A stretch of DNA of 64,000 bases from the NCBI RefSeq assembly GCF_000317475.1, contig NC_019729.1, positions 1,192,501 through 1,256,500 of the forward strand. Reading direction: 5' to 3'. This stretch comes from Oscillatoria nigro-viridis PCC 7112. Lineage in GTDB: Bacteria > Cyanobacteriota > Cyanobacteriia > Cyanobacteriales > Microcoleaceae. The notes under the pieces are model-generated. The model was not told the DNA's origin. It searched no databases and saw only the letters and a list, made by a program, of their open reading frames with translations. Below are positions 55,485-64,000 of this stretch, piece after piece (position 1 is the first letter of the stretch; the number at the start of each line of letters is the position of its first letter). The translations under genes and the position numbers were made by a program.

Positions 55485-56015
55485 ATGTCTATATCTAAAA
55501 AAATGTGTATGATCGGCGATTTTGGCGTGGGTAAAACTAGCCTAATTCGCCGTTTTGTCGATCGGCAATTCAGCGACCAATACCTCTCCACTGTGGGAGT
55601 AAAAATTTCCCGCAAAAACCTAGAATTAGAAGGCATAAAACAGCGAGAAAACGTGACTGCACAGTTGCTAATTTGGGACTTAGAAGGGCATACAAAATTC
55701 AAAGGAATAGCACCGACTTACTTGCAGGGAGCTAGCGGCGTTTTAATCGTTGCCGATGTCAGCCGCTCCGAAACAGTTGAGCGAATATCCGAACACATTC
55801 AGCTTTTTTCTTCAGTGAACCCTAAAGGTTCAATTATTGTCGCTTTGAACAAAGTAGACTTGATTGATGAGGAAAAATTGGCGCTGCTAGTGGAAATATC
55901 CCATTCGATAGGTCAAGACAAAGTAATAGGAGTTTACACGACATCTGCTAAAACAGGCAAAGACGTTGACGAAATTTTCTACAAACTAGCTTACACAATG
56001 GTAGAACAAGTATGA
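55485..56015 (+). CDS. Rab/Ras-like small GTPase
   Basis: In the 176-residue single-domain GTPase, P-loop GDFGVGKT is at 11-18 and switch I Thr is in LSTVGVK (36). G3 is WDLEGHTKF (65-72), where Ras-like proteins have WDTAGQE. G4 is NKVD (122-125) and G5 is TSAKTG (153-158). The usual catalytic Gln is His 69, so intrinsic hydrolysis may be slow and need a partner. There is no lipidation signal. It is closest to prokaryotic Rab-like (Rup-type) GTPases; MglA is a more distant relative. It overlaps the next gene by 4 nt and is coupled to the OmpA protein. Confidence 0.92.
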   Translation: MSISKKMCMIGDFGVGKTSLIRRFVDRQFSDQYLSTVGVKISRKNLELEGIKQRENVTAQLLIWDLEGHTKFKGIAPTYLQGASGVLIVADVSRSETVERISEHIQLFSSVNPKGSIIVALNKVDLIDEEKLALLVEISHSIGQDKVIGVYTTSAKTGKDVDEIFYKLAYTMVEQV

Positions 56016-57568
56016 ACCCCCTGTTAAGAAAGCTGTTGGGCCCGCGACAAACACAGTATTTTCTAGTAAATCACCATTTCATCATTCAGGAAACCTCCGC
56101 CGAAGTGCAGCATTATGCCGATACTCCGGGCGACGCTATACCCGGTGCAGATGCTCGCCTGAGTTTTCCCGAACTGATTGGCATTGAAAATATCCTCATG
56201 TCTATCATTATGGGACGGCTGCCGGGTTTTGAAGTCAAAGGTATCGCTCGGTTTGCCGAGCAGAACCGCCCTTTATACTTTGATATGTTGGCTATCAAAT
56301 ATGAAGAGGAACAAGAATATGTGCCAAGTAAATTGCTAATTTTGATTGAAGATACCACCGAAAAGATGGTAATGAAGCAATCGTTAATTCAGAGGGCGAA
56401 TGAAGCTAATCTTTTGGTTAGTGCCTTAGCCGCTTCTAAAGATTATATAGATAAAGTTATTCGTTCGATGGGCGATGCTTTGTTGGTGACAACAACATTA
56501 GGAACTATCAAAACTGTCAATCAATCTGCCCAATGGTTATTTGGGTATAGCGAAGCAGAATTAATCGCCAACCCCCTGTCCATAATAGTAGTCGAAGAAC
56601 AATTAATTTACCAAGCTCGCCACCGCTATATTTTGTCTCAGAAAGAGCTGCTTAGAGAACTAGAAATAGTCTGCACTACTAAAGCAGGAGAAGAAATTTG
56701 GGTAGAATTTTCCTGTTCGGCAATTCAGACAGAATTAGAGGGACTTTACGATTTCATTTATATAGGTAGGGACATCACAGAACGCAAACAACAAGAAATA
56801 GAAATTCGCCGCTCTTTGGCAAAAGAGCAAGAACTCAGACAGGTAAAATCTCGTTTTTTCTCGATGATTGCTCACGAATTCGGCAATCCTTTAAGTACAG
56901 TATTATTTGCTACTAAAATCCTCCAAGACTACGGCGACGAAATCACCCACGCTGAAAAACACCAATACCTGCAACACGTTAAATCAGCATCTCAACAAAT
57001 GGCTCAGCTATTAGATGACGTGCGGTTGCTCAGCAGCGCCGAAGCCGGAAAACTCGAATTCTATCCCGCACCAGTTGACTTAAAAAAATTTTGCAGCGAG
57101 TTAGTAGAATCAATTAAAATTACTTATGGAAAAAATCATACAATTAACTTTATTTATCAAGAATTAGTTCCGCCCGCGAAACAAAATGATATCGACTCGC
57201 AGGAAACGCAACATTTGCCCGCACTAGATCCCAAATTATTGCGGCACATCTTGACAAATTTGCTGTCAAATGCCGTCAAATATTCGCCCCTCGACAGCCA
57301 TATTTATTTTGAATTAAATTGTCAGAATAATGAAGAAGCTACATTTAAAATTAAAGATGCAGGCATTGGCATTCCTCTAGAAGACCAAGAACAACTCTTT
57401 GAATCTTATTATCGAGCCAAAAATGTCGGAAAAATACCCGGTACAGGACTGGGTTTATCCATAGTCAAGCAGTGTGTAGATTTGCACGGAGGTCAAATCG
57501 AATTTTCCAGCAAGATAGGGTTAGGCACTACCTTTTTAGTCAGAATTCCATTTGAGAAACATAGATAA
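56012..57568 (+). CDS. PAS-domain sensor histidine kinase
   Basis: In the 518-residue protein, residues 1-125 form a divergent PAS-like N-terminal domain (PLLRKLLGPRQTQYFLVNHH; FEVKGIARFAEQNRPLYFDM) shared with the next gene product. A standard PAS-PAC follows (SMGDALLVTTTLGTIKTVNQ to YIGRDITERKQQE). The kinase core has the phospho-acceptor His 288 in FSMIAHEFGNPLSTVLF, an N box NLLSNAVKYSPLDS, DAGIGIP and GTGLGLSIVKQCVD. No transmembrane helix, so cytosolic. The ATG overlaps the GTPase stop (ATGA). No response regulator is in the window. Confidence 0.93.
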   Translation: MNPLLRKLLGPRQTQYFLVNHHFIIQETSAEVQHYADTPGDAIPGADARLSFPELIGIENILMSIIMGRLPGFEVKGIARFAEQNRPLYFDMLAIKYEEEQEYVPSKLLILIEDTTEKMVMKQSLIQRANEANLLVSALAASKDYIDKVIRSMGDALLVTTTLGTIKTVNQSAQWLFGYSEAELIANPLSIIVVEEQLIYQARHRYILSQKELLRELEIVCTTKAGEEIWVEFSCSAIQTELEGLYDFIYIGRDITERKQQEIEIRRSLAKEQELRQVKSRFFSMIAHEFGNPLSTVLFATKILQDYGDEITHAEKHQYLQHVKSASQQMAQLLDDVRLLSSAEAGKLEFYPAPVDLKKFCSELVESIKITYGKNHTINFIYQELVPPAKQNDIDSQETQHLPALDPKLLRHILTNLLSNAVKYSPLDSHIYFELNCQNNEEATFKIKDAGIGIPLEDQEQLFESYYRAKNVGKIPGTGLGLSIVKQCVDLHGGQIEFSSKIGLGTTFLVRIPFEKHR

Positions 57569-57625
57569 ATAGATGAATTTTCGATAATTAGCTCCAGAGG
57601 GCGCATTCAATACTAAAAATCCCAC

Positions 57626-60412
57626 ATGAAAACATTGTTAAAAAAACTGTTAGTTCCACACCACTTGGAGTACCTAGCACTGGATAAAGACTTTTTAATC
57701 CAAGAAATCTCTCTGCAAGTGCAGCGGTTTGCAGACTGTCCCGACGAAGTTGTCGCCGGCAACGATGTTCGCATTCCCTTTCCCGAATTGGTGGGAACCG
57801 AAGAAATTTTAATCGAGATTTTTGAAAAACGTTTGCCAAATTTTGAATTAAAAGCGATTACGCGACTCTTAGAAAATGGTTCGCGGCTTTATTTTGATAT
57901 GTATATCGTGGAGTTCACTAATGACGAAAATTATCAGAGATTAATTATATTTTTTCAAGACGTAAGCGACAGGATGGCTTTAGAACAAACTCTCGTCCAA
58001 GCTACCAATGAAATGGATATTTTATTGAGTACCTTAGCGGCTACTAATAATTATGTTGAAAAAATTATTAGTTCAATGGCCGAAGTGTTGTTGGTAACAA
58101 CCGCCTCGGGAAAGATTAAAAAAGTCAATCAAGCTGCTCAAGATTTGTTCGGTTACAGCGAATCAGAATTAGTAGGGCAGCAAATAGACGCTCTTGCTGC
58201 TTTTGGCTCTTCTTTGCAAGCAGTCAGCCAAGAGGAGCCTCAACAATTGCAAACTCACGCCGAAGTAATTTGCACGGCAAAAACCGGAGTAAAGCTAACA
58301 GTTTCGTTTTCCTGTACGGCGATTTCGACTGATATTAAAGGCCTTTCTGGCTCTTCGCCCGCCGTTCAAGATTTCGTGTACATCGGCCGCGATGTCACAG
58401 ATAGACAGCGCGCCCGCAAGCGACAAATAACTCAGTACGTCACCACTCGCATCCTGTCGGCATCCGAAACAATCAAAAAAGCTATAGCAGCAATTCTGCC
58501 CGTAATTTGCGACTGTTTGGGATGGGATACCGTCGAACTTTGGATGCCAGAAGCTGGGGAAAAACTGCTGTCAGAAACTAAGAGAATAACTGCGGTTTCC
58601 GACCCCAATTTGCTTCGCTGCGTCGCCAGTTGGACAAAACGCTCAGTTTCTATCCCCAAATTTGCCGAATTTACCGAACAAATGACTTGTGCATTTGGCG
58701 AAGGATTGCCCGGTTTCGTTTGGGCCAGCGGTTCCTCTCAGTGGATTGCAGATGTCACAAAAAGCGACAGTTGTCTGCGCCGAGAAATTGCTGCTGAAGA
58801 AGGACTGCACGGAGCTTTTGGTTTCCCGATTTTTGGCGACTACGAGCAGGAAAATTCTGCAAGATCTGTGTTGGGGGTGATGACTTTTTTCAGCCGCGAA
58901 GTGCAGTGTTTTGATGAAGAATTGCTGCAGACAATGGCGACAATCGGCAGCCAAATCGGTCAATTCATCAAGCGCAAGCAAGCGGAAATAGCTTTGCGGG
59001 AAAGCGAAGAACAACTGCGAGACTTATTTGAAAATGCTACTGACTTAATTCAAAGTATAGGAGCGGACGGTCATTTTTTGTATGTTAATCGGGCTTGGCG
59101 GGAAACTCTGGGCTACACCGAAGCAGAAATTGCTCAAATTACTGTTTTTGATATCATTCATCCGAACAGTTCGCCAGAGTCTGTGGATATATTGTATCAA
59201 GCTATTATCAAAAATACCGTAAATGAAAATACATTATATCCAGCGTCGGTTGAAATAATATTTATTACTAAAAATCATGAAAGTATCTTGCTGGAAGGCA
59301 GCATAAGCTGTAAATTTTCGGGAGGTTCGCTAGTAGCAATTCGCGCTATTTTGCGAGATATTACTGCTCGAAAAATAGCCGAAGACGCCCTAGCAAAATC
59401 TGTGTCCCTGCTGCTAGCAACTTTTGATTCTACTGCGGACGGTATTTTAGCTACGGACAGGAGCGGAAAAATAGTCACTTTCAATCGAGAATTTGTGGAA
59501 ATGTGGGGCATACCTAATGAAGTGATGGCACTGCGAGACGACGCCACAACGATCGCCTTTGTCCTGAACCAAATCAAAGATCCCCAAGCATTTCAAGAGA
59601 GAATACAATCGCTTTACGAGCAGCCAGAAGCCGAAAGTTACGACTTGTTGGAATTTCAAGACGGCAGATGTTTTGAACGCTATTCGCAACCGCAGCGGCT
59701 GGGAGATACAATTATCGGCAGAGTCTGGAGTTACCACGACATTACGGAACGCAAGCAAGCAGAAGATGCCCTGCGGGAAGAACAACAAAAATCAGAAAAG
59801 CTGCTGTTAAATATCTTGCCCAAGGCAATAGCAGAACGTCTCAAGCAAAATGAAACTACTATTGCCGAATACTTTCCTGAAGTGACTGTTTTGTTCGCTG
59901 ACATTGTGGGGTTTACTGCTTTGTCTGCCGTCATGAATCCGATCGAACTTGTGGATCTCCTAAATAAGATTTTCTCAGGATTCGACCTTTTGTGCGAACG
60001 GCACGGGTTAGAGAAAATCAAGACTATCGGCGACGCATACATGGCAGTAGGAGGACTGCCCGAACCCAGGGCAGACCACGCAGATGCGATCGCCCAAATT
60101 GCCCTAGATATGCAAGCAGAAATAGCCAGATTTAATGCTAGCCATAATAAATATTTTAGCATCCGCATCGGCATTCACAGCGGCCCGGTTGTTGCCGGAG
60201 TAATTGGCATCAAAAAGTTTATTTACGATTTGTGGGGCGACACGGTAAATATTGCTTCCCGGATGGAATCTCAGGGCGTGCCTTGGCGGATTCAAGTGAG
60301 CGAAACTACTTATAAGTTGTTGGAAAATAAATATTTGTTTCAGGAGCGAGGAATGATTGAAGTTAAAGGCAAAGGGGAAATGAAAACTTATATTCTCACG
60401 GGCATAAAATAA
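57626..60412 (+). CDS. PAS/GAF-regulated class III adenylate/guanylate cyclase
   Basis: In the 928-residue protein, the N-terminal 130 residues repeat the divergent PAS-like domain of the upstream kinase (LKKLLVPHHLEYLALDKDFL; FELKAITRLLENGSRLYFDM). Then come a PAS (about 145-265), a GAF (271-451), two more PAS domains (461-585, 588-714) and a cyclase domain (725-928). The metal-binding motifs are VLFADIVGFTALSA and LEKIKTIGDAYMAVGGLPEP. The Lys in EKIKTIGD is typical of adenylate cyclases, so cAMP is the likelier product. C-terminal motif YDLWGDTVNIASRMESQGVP is complete. It lies 57 nt after the kinase gene. Confidence 0.93.
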   Translation: MKTLLKKLLVPHHLEYLALDKDFLIQEISLQVQRFADCPDEVVAGNDVRIPFPELVGTEEILIEIFEKRLPNFELKAITRLLENGSRLYFDMYIVEFTNDENYQRLIIFFQDVSDRMALEQTLVQATNEMDILLSTLAATNNYVEKIISSMAEVLLVTTASGKIKKVNQAAQDLFGYSESELVGQQIDALAAFGSSLQAVSQEEPQQLQTHAEVICTAKTGVKLTVSFSCTAISTDIKGLSGSSPAVQDFVYIGRDVTDRQRARKRQITQYVTTRILSASETIKKAIAAILPVICDCLGWDTVELWMPEAGEKLLSETKRITAVSDPNLLRCVASWTKRSVSIPKFAEFTEQMTCAFGEGLPGFVWASGSSQWIADVTKSDSCLRREIAAEEGLHGAFGFPIFGDYEQENSARSVLGVMTFFSREVQCFDEELLQTMATIGSQIGQFIKRKQAEIALRESEEQLRDLFENATDLIQSIGADGHFLYVNRAWRETLGYTEAEIAQITVFDIIHPNSSPESVDILYQAIIKNTVNENTLYPASVEIIFITKNHESILLEGSISCKFSGGSLVAIRAILRDITARKIAEDALAKSVSLLLATFDSTADGILATDRSGKIVTFNREFVEMWGIPNEVMALRDDATTIAFVLNQIKDPQAFQERIQSLYEQPEAESYDLLEFQDGRCFERYSQPQRLGDTIIGRVWSYHDITERKQAEDALREEQQKSEKLLLNILPKAIAERLKQNETTIAEYFPEVTVLFADIVGFTALSAVMNPIELVDLLNKIFSGFDLLCERHGLEKIKTIGDAYMAVGGLPEPRADHADAIAQIALDMQAEIARFNASHNKYFSIRIGIHSGPVVAGVIGIKKFIYDLWGDTVNIASRMESQGVPWRIQVSETTYKLLENKYLFQERGMIEVKGKGEMKTYILTGIK

Positions 60413-60495
60413 GGCAGCTCATCAGTTATAAGTAATCTGGCTGATGACTAAAAGTGTTGCTAGAGTTAATTAGCAATACTTTTTGACCGAGACTA

Positions 60496-63400
60496 ATGGA
60501 ACTTGCTAATTTGTCTGCCAATTTACGATCGCCCGACGAAGCTGTCGATCGCCACCCTGTGACGGTTGATCCCTCAACTTCGCTCGCAGAGGCGATCGCC
60601 CTGATGCGTCGGGCGATCGACCCTTGCCCGCTGCCTAATTCACCTGCACTTCCCGACTCAAACGAAACTGTAAAAGCATCGATTAGTTGCGTCTTAGTTG
60701 TCGATGAAAATCAGCTAGTCGGACTGCTAAGCTCGCAAGATATGCTGAACTTAGCCGCCTCCGAATACGGATGGCAAGGCATGAAAGTTGCCGAGGCAAT
60801 GACGCGGAATTTAATTGTCTTACAAGAATCAGAATTTACAGATATTACTACCGCATTCAAGCTATTTTGTCAATACTCGATCGATTGCTTGCCAATTGTA
60901 GATGAACGGGGTCAGCCAGTAGGTATAGTCAGCGAAAAAAGGATTCGCCCAGCAATGTATAGCTGGATCGAGGCACTGCATCAAGAAGTGGCAAAACTCC
61001 AGGAACAATGCGAACTGTTAGAGGGCAATTGTGAACTAGAAAAAGTCAGCGATCGCCAAAATGCCGAAAATGCCATGCGGCAGAGCGAGGCGCGCTACCT
61101 GGCGATTGTGGAAGACCAAACCGAACTGATTTGCCGCTACCTCCCAGACGGTAAAATAACTTTTGTCAATCAAGCTTACTGCCGTTATTTCGGCGTGCAA
61201 CCAGAAGACTTGCTCGGCAAATGCTTCATCTCCCTGCTGCCGTCTGCAGACCGAGAAATTTTTCAACAGCAATATACTTCTGTGTCTCCCGACAACCCTA
61301 TTTTTACTTCCGAACACCGAGTAATTTTGCCGAGCGGGGAAATTCGCTGGCAGCAGTGGATCGATCGGGCGATATTCGACGACAGCGGACAAATCGTCGA
61401 GTATCAAGCAGCAGGCCGAGATGTCACGGATCGCAAACAAGCAGAAATCGCTTTGCAGCAGCTCAATGCAGAGTTAGAACGGAGAGTGCAGCAGCGGACA
61501 CAATGGTACGAAATGGCAGTATCGGCAGGCAAAGTGGGGGTTTGGGACTGGAATTTGGAAACCGACGAAATCTACATTGCGCCGTCTTTGAAAGCTTTGT
61601 TGGGGTATCAGGACGCAGAAATTCCTAACCGCATGGAAAATTGGGCGTCTCACGTTCATCCCGACGATCGAGTTGCAGTCGCCGAAGCAGTAAATGCTTA
61701 TTTAGAGGGTTTGACAGAAATTTATGAAGTAGAACACCGGATGGTGCGTAAAGACGGCAGCACCTGCTGGATACTTGGCCGCGGCAGCGCGATCCGATCG
61801 GCTTCTGGCAAGGCCTTGCGCCTGACTGGCACTGACACCGACATTACCGATCGCAAATTGACCGAAGAAAAACTCCAAAACTCCGAAGCCGAACTGGTGG
61901 CGCTGTTTAATGCCATGACGGATATCGTCCTGGTTTTCGACGCAAGCGGGCGCTACCTCAAAATCGCTCCCACGGCTCCCGAACTGCTGTACAAACCGGC
62001 TCCTGAAGTGCTGGGCAAAACCCTCGCCGAAATCTTCCCAGAAGCGGAAGCTAATTTTGCCCTGGGCCACATTCACCAAACATTGGCATCCCGGCAAACT
62101 CACAGAGTTGAATACAGGATGGAAATTGGCTGCAAGTTATTCTGGTTTGATGCCACGATTTCGCCGCTGGAGTTTGAGCGGGTGATGTGGGTCGCCCGAG
62201 ACATTACCGCCCGCAAACACGCAGAAGCTGCACTGCAAAAGAGCGAGGAAAAGTTTCGCAACTTATTTGACGATGCTCCGATCGCGCTTGGTTTGGCAAG
62301 CGTGCGCGACTACCGCACGATCAAAGTGAATGAAGCTCACCGCCAGATGTTGGGCTACAGCGATTCGGAGTTGGCTACCATGACTTTTACTGAACTCACG
62401 CATCCAGAAGATTTACAAGCAGATGATGTAGAGCAAGTCAAGCAGTTGGTCTGCGGCAATATTTCTCGCTTCCAAAAAGAAAAACGCTTGATTAAGAAGA
62501 ATGGCGAGCTGATGTGGGCAAACTTGACGGTGACGCTGATCCGCGACCGCGAGGGCATTCCTCTCTACAGCATGGGGGCGATCGAAGATATCAGTTATCG
62601 CAAGCGGGCAGAAATGGAATTTCAGCAGTTAAAAGAACGCCTGCAATTTTTACTGGCTTATAATCCGGCGGTAATTTTTACTGCCGCACCTACAGGAGAT
62701 TTTTGTACTACTTATATTAGCGACAACGTTAAGGCAATCGTGGGCTACGAACCCCAAGAACTGTTAGCAGATTCTAAATTTTGGTCGAGCCGGATTCACC
62801 CTGAAGATAGGCAACAATTTTTAGTAAACTTTTCTGATTTGTCCGAGGGTAAAAATTGCATTTGCGAGTACCGCTTTCTGCACCGAGATGGAATTTACCG
62901 CTGGCTGCGGACGGAACTGAAACTCTTGGTTGACAGCAGGGGCATTCCGATCGAAATTATTGGTTACGCCGCCGAGATCACCAATTCTAAATATGCCGAA
63001 ATCTCGCTGCAACAGCAGTTCGAGCGAGAACGGCTCGTGGAGGCGATCGCCCGTCGCGTCCGCCAGTCTTTGCAATTAGAAGAAATTCTCAACACTACGG
63101 TTGCCGAACTCCAGCAAGTATTGTTAGCCGATCGAGTTTTGGTCTATCAAATTTTACCCAAAAGCGGCGGGCGAGTCATTGCTGAAGCCGTGGCAGAAGG
63201 ATGCAGCCAACTCGTGGATAGATGTTTTGGCGAAGAAGTTTTTCCGCCTGAAAGTTATCAGCTTTATTTGCAAGGGCGAATTTCTGCGATTTCCGAACTA
63301 GATTCTCCCAGCATTACACCTTGTGTGATGGAGTTTATGAAAGAAATTCAAGTTAGGGCAAAGTTAGTAGTGCCGATTATTCAGCACAGCCAGCTTTGGG

Positions 63401-64000
63401 GATTGCTGATTGCCCATCAATGCGATCGCCCTCGCCAGTGGCAAGAATGGGAAATGAATTTATTTCAGCAGTTGGTGAATCAATTAGCGATCGCCATTCA
63501 GCAATCTCTACTCTACCAGCAACTGCAAGCTGAACTGAGCGATCGCAAACAAGCAGAATCAAATTTGAAAAACTCCCTCAAAGAAAAAGAAATTTTGCTC
63601 AAAGAAATTCACCACCGCGTCAAAAACAACCTCTGCGTAGTTGCCAGCCTGTTAGAATTGCAATCTAACACAGTTGCCGATCCGCAATTAGGCAAAATGT
63701 TTGAAGAAAGTCAGAATCGCATTTATTCGATGGCTCTGATTCACGAAAAACTGTATCGCTCGACCAACCTAGCGCAAATTAATTTGGGCGAATATCTCGA
63801 AGATTTGGTAAGTAACTTGTTTCACTCTTACAATATTAGCAACAACCGAATTCAGTTGCAGGTATTAGCTGAACCAATTTTCCTAAATCTTGAAACCGCT
63901 ACTCCCTGCGGTTTAATTGCCAATGAATTGGTTTCAAATACCCTCAAACACGCTTTTCCTGATGGCACTAGCGGTACAGTTAGTGTAGAATGTTATCAAA
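60496..64000 (+). CDS. CBS/multi-PAS/GAF histidine kinase, truncated by window end
   Basis: An open frame from ATG 60496 runs past the window end (over 1,168 codons). Two CBS domains come first (about 15-160: VTVDPSTSLAEAIALMRRAI; CVLVVDENQLVGLLSSQDML; CLPIVDERGQPVGIVSEKR). Five PAS/PAC domains fill about 195-840, and a GAF about 850-1,010. A HisKA_2/HWE-like dimerisation domain has LKEIHHRVKNNLCVVASLLE (His near 1,038) and a GHKL ATPase begins at IANELVSNTLKHAFPDG. Such kinases often act on light, redox or nucleotide cues. It is 83 nt downstream of the cyclase, so co-transcription is likely. Confidence 0.93.
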   Translation, partial: MELANLSANLRSPDEAVDRHPVTVDPSTSLAEAIALMRRAIDPCPLPNSPALPDSNETVKASISCVLVVDENQLVGLLSSQDMLNLAASEYGWQGMKVAEAMTRNLIVLQESEFTDITTAFKLFCQYSIDCLPIVDERGQPVGIVSEKRIRPAMYSWIEALHQEVAKLQEQCELLEGNCELEKVSDRQNAENAMRQSEARYLAIVEDQTELICRYLPDGKITFVNQAYCRYFGVQPEDLLGKCFISLLPSADREIFQQQYTSVSPDNPIFTSEHRVILPSGEIRWQQWIDRAIFDDSGQIVEYQAAGRDVTDRKQAEIALQQLNAELERRVQQRTQWYEMAVSAGKVGVWDWNLETDEIYIAPSLKALLGYQDAEIPNRMENWASHVHPDDRVAVAEAVNAYLEGLTEIYEVEHRMVRKDGSTCWILGRGSAIRSASGKALRLTGTDTDITDRKLTEEKLQNSEAELVALFNAMTDIVLVFDASGRYLKIAPTAPELLYKPAPEVLGKTLAEIFPEAEANFALGHIHQTLASRQTHRVEYRMEIGCKLFWFDATISPLEFERVMWVARDITARKHAEAALQKSEEKFRNLFDDAPIALGLASVRDYRTIKVNEAHRQMLGYSDSELATMTFTELTHPEDLQADDVEQVKQLVCGNISRFQKEKRLIKKNGELMWANLTVTLIRDREGIPLYSMGAIEDISYRKRAEMEFQQLKERLQFLLAYNPAVIFTAAPTGDFCTTYISDNVKAIVGYEPQELLADSKFWSSRIHPEDRQQFLVNFSDLSEGKNCICEYRFLHRDGIYRWLRTELKLLVDSRGIPIEIIGYAAEITNSKYAEISLQQQFERERLVEAIARRVRQSLQLEEILNTTVAELQQVLLADRVLVYQILPKSGGRVIAEAVAEGCSQLVDRCFGEEVFPPESYQLYLQGRISAISELDSPSITPCVMEFMKEIQVRAKLVVPIIQHSQLWGLLIAHQCDRPRQWQEWEMNLFQQLVNQLAIAIQQSLLYQQLQAELSDRKQAESNLKNSLKEKEILLKEIHHRVKNNLCVVASLLELQSNTVADPQLGKMFEESQNRIYSMALIHEKLYRSTNLAQINLGEYLEDLVSNLFHSYNISNNRIQLQVLAEPIFLNLETATPCGLIANELVSNTLKHAFPDGTSGTVSVECYQ

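Noticed and set aside
58643-60300. Minus-strand ORFs opposite the cyclase
   Set aside because: The plus-strand frame encodes a complete PAS/GAF/cyclase protein with catalytic motifs; the antisense frames have none.

Overview
The window is chromosomal DNA of a filamentous, non-heterocystous cyanobacterium of the Oscillatoriales, probably a Microcoleus/Oscillatoria relative. This is inferred from abundant GCGATCGC (HIP1) octamers, heptanucleotide repeats between genes, the tRNA-Trp-secE-nusG-rplK-rplA-rplJ-rplL gene order, a carotenoid C-3',4' desaturase, large Ser/Thr kinase-histidine kinase hybrids and a phycobilin reductase relic. No species can be fixed from the sequence alone.

Layout. 0-5.7 kb: a 1,897-aa Ser/Thr kinase/AAA-type ATPase/GAF/histidine kinase on the minus strand. 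6.2-7.1 kb: three decayed small antitoxin-like genes, one split by a 42-nt palindromic insert. 7.3-9.9 kb: a secreted protein, then a LuxR regulator, a four-helix membrane protein and a MAPEG protein enclosed by perfect 29-bp direct repeats. 10-15 kb: a membrane-anchored protein, a broken HEAT gene, a cluster of small terminal-inverted-repeat elements, and a kinase fused to a formylglycine-generating-enzyme-like domain. 15.1-16.9 kb: a coiled-coil EamA transporter. 17.4-25.4 kb: a dead non-ribosomal peptide synthetase module (condensation, adenylation, N-methyltransferase, thioesterase) with stops, a frameshift and at least five insertions, including a TnpB-less IS605-like element and an ISAzo13-type IS nested in a palindromic repeat.

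26-32 kb is the housekeeping core: phosphate permease, L19, tRNA-Trp, SecE, NusG, L11, L1, an L10 leader, L10 and L7/L12. 32-43 kb carries CrtD, a repetitive coiled-coil protein, a decayed pebB, a decayed Xre-type antitoxin, HEAT and pentapeptide proteins, tRNA-Ser(GGA), a plant-type ferredoxin, a nuclease lipoprotein, an inositol-phosphatase-like enzyme and a J-domain/TPR protein. 43-51 kb carries HisZ behind a triplicated leader, a 4Fe-4S ferredoxin, a Uma2 protein, a JAMM peptidase next to a MoeB/ThiF-rhodanese protein, and AlaS.

51-64 kb: after 1.1 kb without a recognisable gene comes a tightly packed plus-strand signalling operon. It holds a coiled-coil protein, a transmembrane protein with a cytoplasmic Longin/Roadblock-like region and periplasmic BON and OmpA domains, a Rab/Ras-like small GTPase, a PAS histidine kinase, a PAS/GAF class III nucleotide cyclase and a CBS-PAS-GAF histidine kinase running off the window. 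This is the best candidate for an undescribed system: an envelope-anchored GTPase module coupled to two-component and cyclic-nucleotide signalling. The other strong theme is decay by mobile elements, with several insertions whose order and target sites can still be read.
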